From positions 62,356-69,689 of the forward strand of contig JAGTQT010000002.1 of the NCBI GenBank assembly GCA_018396615.1: 7,334 nucleotides of DNA, in the 5' to 3' direction. Made by a program: the position numbers and the translations under genes. The notes beneath the pieces are model-generated. The model did no database searches. It saw nothing but the letters and a program-made list of their open reading frames with translations, and was not told where the DNA came from. This document shows, piece by piece, positions 5,174-7,334 of the stretch (within the stretch, counting starts at the first letter, position 1; every line of letters begins with the position of its first letter). This DNA is from Candidatus Bathyarchaeota archaeon (lineage in GTDB: Archaea; Thermoproteota; Bathyarchaeia; Bathyarchaeales; Bathycorpusculaceae).

Positions 5174-5962
5174 ATGAGTTTTATGGTTGAGGTAGGAATT
5201 GTAAAATTGAATGTTTCGAAGCGGCAGGTTCAGAGATCAGTGGATTATGTTGCTGAGGAAAAACCATTTTTCATCTTCATCAATAAAGCCCATTTTGCTA
5301 CAATTATGTGTTCTCCTTCTCACCTAAGAGAGTTAGCTGTTGGCTACTTGCTTTCCTCAAGAATTGTAAAGTCAACCGAGGAAATAGATGAGACGACGAT
5401 GAAAGGCGATGCAATCCAAGTCATGCTTAAAAAGAACGTTGACCTAGAAAAGAGACTCAAGTTTGCAGGAATATACTCGCGTGTTATCCTCTCTGCCTGC
5501 GGAAGTAATACCCCATATCAGTATTCAGGAAAGCTTCCGAAAATCAAATCAGACCTAAAACTGAAAGCCGAGACCATTTTGAACTGCGTGAAACAGTTAA
5601 ACCTCATTGCTGGGACGTTCCGAAAAACTGGAGGCGTCCATGTTGCCGCCATATATAGACATGACGGCAGTCTTCTTGCCTCTGCTGAGGATGTTGGTCG
5701 CCATAACGCTGTAGACAAGGCAGTTGGCTCAGTAGCCCTAAACAAAGGTAGTTTCAGCGATTGTTTTCTGGCTTTGAGTGGGCGGCTCACAAGCGACATT
5801 GTCATCAAAGCAGCAGCAGTCGGTTTACCGGTCGTGGCTTCCTTGGCGGCGGCTCTAGACTCTGGCATTCATGTGGCTCAGGAAGCAGGCTTGACACTTG
5901 TGGGCTTCGTCCGCGGAGACCGCATGAACATCTACACTTTCCCCGAGAGAATTTTTGTATAG
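5174..5962 (+). CDS. fdhD: FdhD sulfurtransferase for Mo/W-bis-pterin enzymes
   Basis: In the studied bacterial case FdhD carries sulfur from a cysteine desulfurase to the molybdenum bis-MGD cofactor before its insertion into formate dehydrogenase. The 262-residue protein is full length and shows the family blocks: SHLRELAVGYLLSSRIV at 49-65, GGVHVAA at 153-159, EDVGRHNAVDKAVG at 172-185, SGRLTSDIVIKAA at 202-214 and GFVRGDRMNIYT at 244-255. The mobile-loop cysteine region, CxxC in E. coli, is here SACGSN with a single Cys (C109). The start could be ATG 5174 or ATG 5183; GGGG at 5168-5171 is better spaced (11 bases) for 5183, so two to three N-terminal residues are uncertain. It lies 9 bases after the ligase gene, probably in one operon. 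In this genome it could serve the formate-dehydrogenase-like catalytic subunit of formylmethanofuran dehydrogenase (inference). The last 31 bases overlap the convergent gene. Confidence 0.95.
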   Translation: MSFMVEVGIVKLNVSKRQVQRSVDYVAEEKPFFIFINKAHFATIMCSPSHLRELAVGYLLSSRIVKSTEEIDETTMKGDAIQVMLKKNVDLEKRLKFAGIYSRVILSACGSNTPYQYSGKLPKIKSDLKLKAETILNCVKQLNLIAGTFRKTGGVHVAAIYRHDGSLLASAEDVGRHNAVDKAVGSVALNKGSFSDCFLALSGRLTSDIVIKAAAVGLPVVASLAAALDSGIHVAQEAGLTLVGFVRGDRMNIYTFPERIFV

Positions 5963-6933
5963 GGGTCTCTCGCAACTCGCGGAAAAAGGGTCTGCGCTTC
6001 TCGTTTTGACATAACTTTTTTTGTGTCTGCAGTGAACTGTCCAAGAATGCTGAAAGCGATGTTTTTCTGTCGCAAGATTTTTTCAATTTCACTTTTTGCT
6101 TCTTCACTCACGGATGCCAGAAAGGTGCCTGTCGAAGACATGGAAAGCAGCTGGATGTCAGAGAGCTTGAAATGCTGCTGCAGTTTCAGCGCTTCTTTAC
6201 AGAATGGAATATTCTCAAACTCAATCTTAAAGCCGACGCCTGATGCTTCAGCCATCTCGTTCAGCGCTGCCGTCAAGCCTCCTTCAGTAGCATCATGCAT
6301 CGCGTGGACACCGCCCGTTTCAGCAAGAAGCAACGTTTCATTAACGCAGCTCTGCATTGGAACAAGATCCGCCAGTTCCTCTGTGCGCTTTCTCCCAAAC
6401 AACTTAGACGCCAAGTCTTTGTTTGTCAACGCAAAGTTGACAATGGTTTCCAAAGCCACTGGCTTGATGCAGAAGATGCAGTCTCCCGCTTTGGCTCCTG
6501 CTGGCGTTACAAGCTTGCTTTTTTCAACCGTGCCGTATGCAGTGCAGACGCCTACCGGCGCCTCCAAGCCTTCGTAGGTGCCGGTATGCCCAGTAACTAT
6601 CGCCAAACGCAGTTCACCAGCCGCTGAGCAAGCCAGCTTCATTATCTTCTGAAACGTCTGTGGCTTACTCGATAGCGGACCGAGGAGGTTTATGGTGCAG
6701 AACTCGGGTTTGGCGCCGAAAAGCGCAACATCTGATGCTGCGTAGTGTATCAGCAGGTAGCCGAACCATTTTTCAGGAACGCCGAGACATGGATCCGTCG
6801 AGACAACAAGATATTTATCGCCAAGCAGGTGCACCCCTGAATCGAATCCTGGCATAGGCGGGATGACTACTCGCTCGTCTTTTTTGATGCAGTTAAGCAG
6901 TTTTCTTAGATCTCTTGTTGAGAGTTTTCCCAT
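5932..6933 (-). CDS. AIR-synthase-related (PurM/HypE/ThiL-like) protein
   Basis: A 333-residue member of the PurM-like ATP-binding superfamily, which includes AIR synthase, FGAM synthase II, SelD, ThiL and HypE. Visible motifs are PGFDSGVHLLGD at 28-39 (the place of the GDDAA-type phosphate site), STDPCLGVPEKWFGY at 45-59, HYAASDVALFGAKPEF at 63-78, TGHTGTYEG at 114-122, and HDATEGGLTAALNEMAEASG at 213-232, the hallmark of HypE-like proteins. The C-terminus (RDPYTKILSGKV) lacks the PRIC-type terminal cysteine that HypE carbamoylates, so it is not a standard hydrogenase-maturation HypE. Archaea carry several such paralogues, and methanogenesis marker protein 2 is one. The exact substrate is unknown; the chemistry is probably ATP-dependent phosphorylation or dehydration. 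The ATG at 6933 directly abuts the TAG of the upstream gene, with GGAG 4 bases before it, pointing to translational coupling. The 3' end overlaps fdhD by 31 bases. Confidence 0.85.
   Translation of the reverse strand: MGKLSTRDLRKLLNCIKKDERVVIPPMPGFDSGVHLLGDKYLVVSTDPCLGVPEKWFGYLLIHYAASDVALFGAKPEFCTINLLGPLSSKPQTFQKIMKLACSAAGELRLAIVTGHTGTYEGLEAPVGVCTAYGTVEKSKLVTPAGAKAGDCIFCIKPVALETIVNFALTNKDLASKLFGRKRTEELADLVPMQSCVNETLLLAETGGVHAMHDATEGGLTAALNEMAEASGVGFKIEFENIPFCKEALKLQQHFKLSDIQLLSMSSTGTFLASVSEEAKSEIEKILRQKNIAFSILGQFTADTKKVMSKREAQTLFPRVARDPYTKILSGKV
6016..6022 (+). terminator. T7 tract, possible terminator of the ATP-grasp/fdhD unit
   Basis: A run of seven T lies 53 bases after the fdhD stop, the longest T run seen downstream of any plus-strand gene here. 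It fits archaeal U-tract termination. It falls inside the opposing gene's coding sequence, where it encodes a Lys-rich stretch (TKKVM), so it may be coincidental. Confidence 0.35.
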
Positions 6934-7334
6934 CTATCTCCGCTTAGCCTTGCTTGTCGGCAGAAGATTTATGCCTTTGCCGGTTATCTCGAATGGAATC
7001 CACTCCAGCGGGTGATTGCAGCCTTCCATCTTCACGATGCGCAGTTCCCGTTTGCATTTCTCACGGTTAAATCTAAAGTAGAAAATGTTATGCGCCTTGT
7101 TAAGATCCAGATCTGTGGCTCTCTGCGTCGCCGTGTCCTTCTGTTTTGCAGCTGTCATTACGTCTATGTTGACTATGTCGTCGAAGTGGCACCAGTTAAT
7201 CGTCCAGTCCTCAATCGGCTCCATGTACTTGATGTCGTACATTGAGAACAGTTGCTCGCTGAAGTCTCCCGCAGCAAACCGCGTTACATGTTTTTCAGAG
7301 ATAAGTCTGTCAATGCGCTTCATTTCCTCGAAGT
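6934..7334 (-). CDS. C-terminal part of a possible KaiC/RAD55-like protein (cut by window edge)
   Basis: About 129-132 residues are visible. The ATG at 7323 is probably internal: the frame stays open to the right edge (F-E-E before it) and the GAGG at 7326-7329 is only 2 bases away. The visible part is soluble and mixed alpha/beta. The end, KRELRIVKMEGCNHPLEWIP followed by FEITGKGINLLP, resembles the last strands of KaiC/RAD55/GvpD-type RecA-fold ATPases (R-L-x-I-x-K-M-x-G-x-x-H then F-x-I-x-x-x-G-I). The middle (DIVNIDVMTAAKQKDTATQRATDLDLNKAH) is less familiar, and the Walker motifs would lie outside the window. The family call is therefore tentative. It is followed without a gap by the AIR-synthase-related gene, so the two are probably co-expressed. 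Confidence 0.6.
   Translation of the reverse strand, partial: FEEMKRIDRLISEKHVTRFAAGDFSEQLFSMYDIKYMEPIEDWTINWCHFDDIVNIDVMTAAKQKDTATQRATDLDLNKAHNIFYFRFNREKCKRELRIVKMEGCNHPLEWIPFEITGKGINLLPTSKAKRR

Noticed and set aside
5518..5868. 116-codon minus-strand open frame inside fdhD
   Set aside because: It is a shadow of the conserved FdhD blocks; its composition does not resemble a real protein.
6023..6577. 184-codon plus-strand open frame
   Set aside because: It is wholly antisense to the well-supported AIR-synthase-related gene, has no recognisable domain and has a Ser/Ala-rich shadow composition.

Overview
The window looks like chromosomal DNA from an archaeon. The evidence is methenyl-tetrahydromethanopterin (H4MPT) cyclohydrolase, the C-terminal end of formylmethanofuran dehydrogenase subunit C, archaeal TATA-like promoter boxes, a TTG start that is probably leaderless, and dense two-gene transcription units. 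The gene style (a coiled-coil gene paired with a eukaryote-type phosphatase, an FdhD, an MptN-like ATP-grasp ligase, an AIR-synthase-related protein) suggests an uncultured Thermoproteota lineage such as Bathyarchaeia. That placement is inference from memory, not from a search. I see no rRNA or tRNA gene, CRISPR array, insertion sequence or integration site.

Layout. (1) Positions 1-1260, plus strand: the end of fwdC followed by mch, two C1-pathway genes spaced as an operon. (2) 1240-1884, minus strand: a membrane protein resembling the S component of an ECF vitamin transporter; its 3' end overlaps that of mch. (3) 1885-2000: a divergent promoter region with one TATA-like box facing each way and a perfect 12-bp palindrome between them. 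(4) 2001-4183, plus strand: a soluble coiled-coil protein, then 14 bp later a PPP-family serine/threonine phosphatase. (5) 4184-5962, plus strand: a short promoter-bearing gap, a RimK/MptN-type ATP-grasp ligase, and fdhD. The ligase reading frame extends about 51 codons upstream of its first conventional start, and this extension encodes the expected N-terminal domain; its start appears to be a non-canonical ATC at 4286 or to be hidden by a sequence error. (6) 5932-7334, minus strand: the C-terminal part of a possible KaiC/RAD55-like protein, then directly abutting it an AIR-synthase/HypE-like protein whose 3' end overlaps that of fdhD.

How the genes may work together: FwdC and Mch belong to the H4MPT branch of the archaeal Wood-Ljungdahl or methanogenic C1 pathway. 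The ATP-grasp ligase could glutamylate H4MPT (MptN-like) or coenzyme F420 (CofF-like). FdhD sulfurates the Mo/W-bis-pterin cofactor of formate dehydrogenases and could serve the related catalytic subunit of formylmethanofuran dehydrogenase. A C1-metabolism theme therefore runs through both ends of the window, interrupted by a possible signalling pair (coiled-coil protein plus phosphatase) of unknown role.
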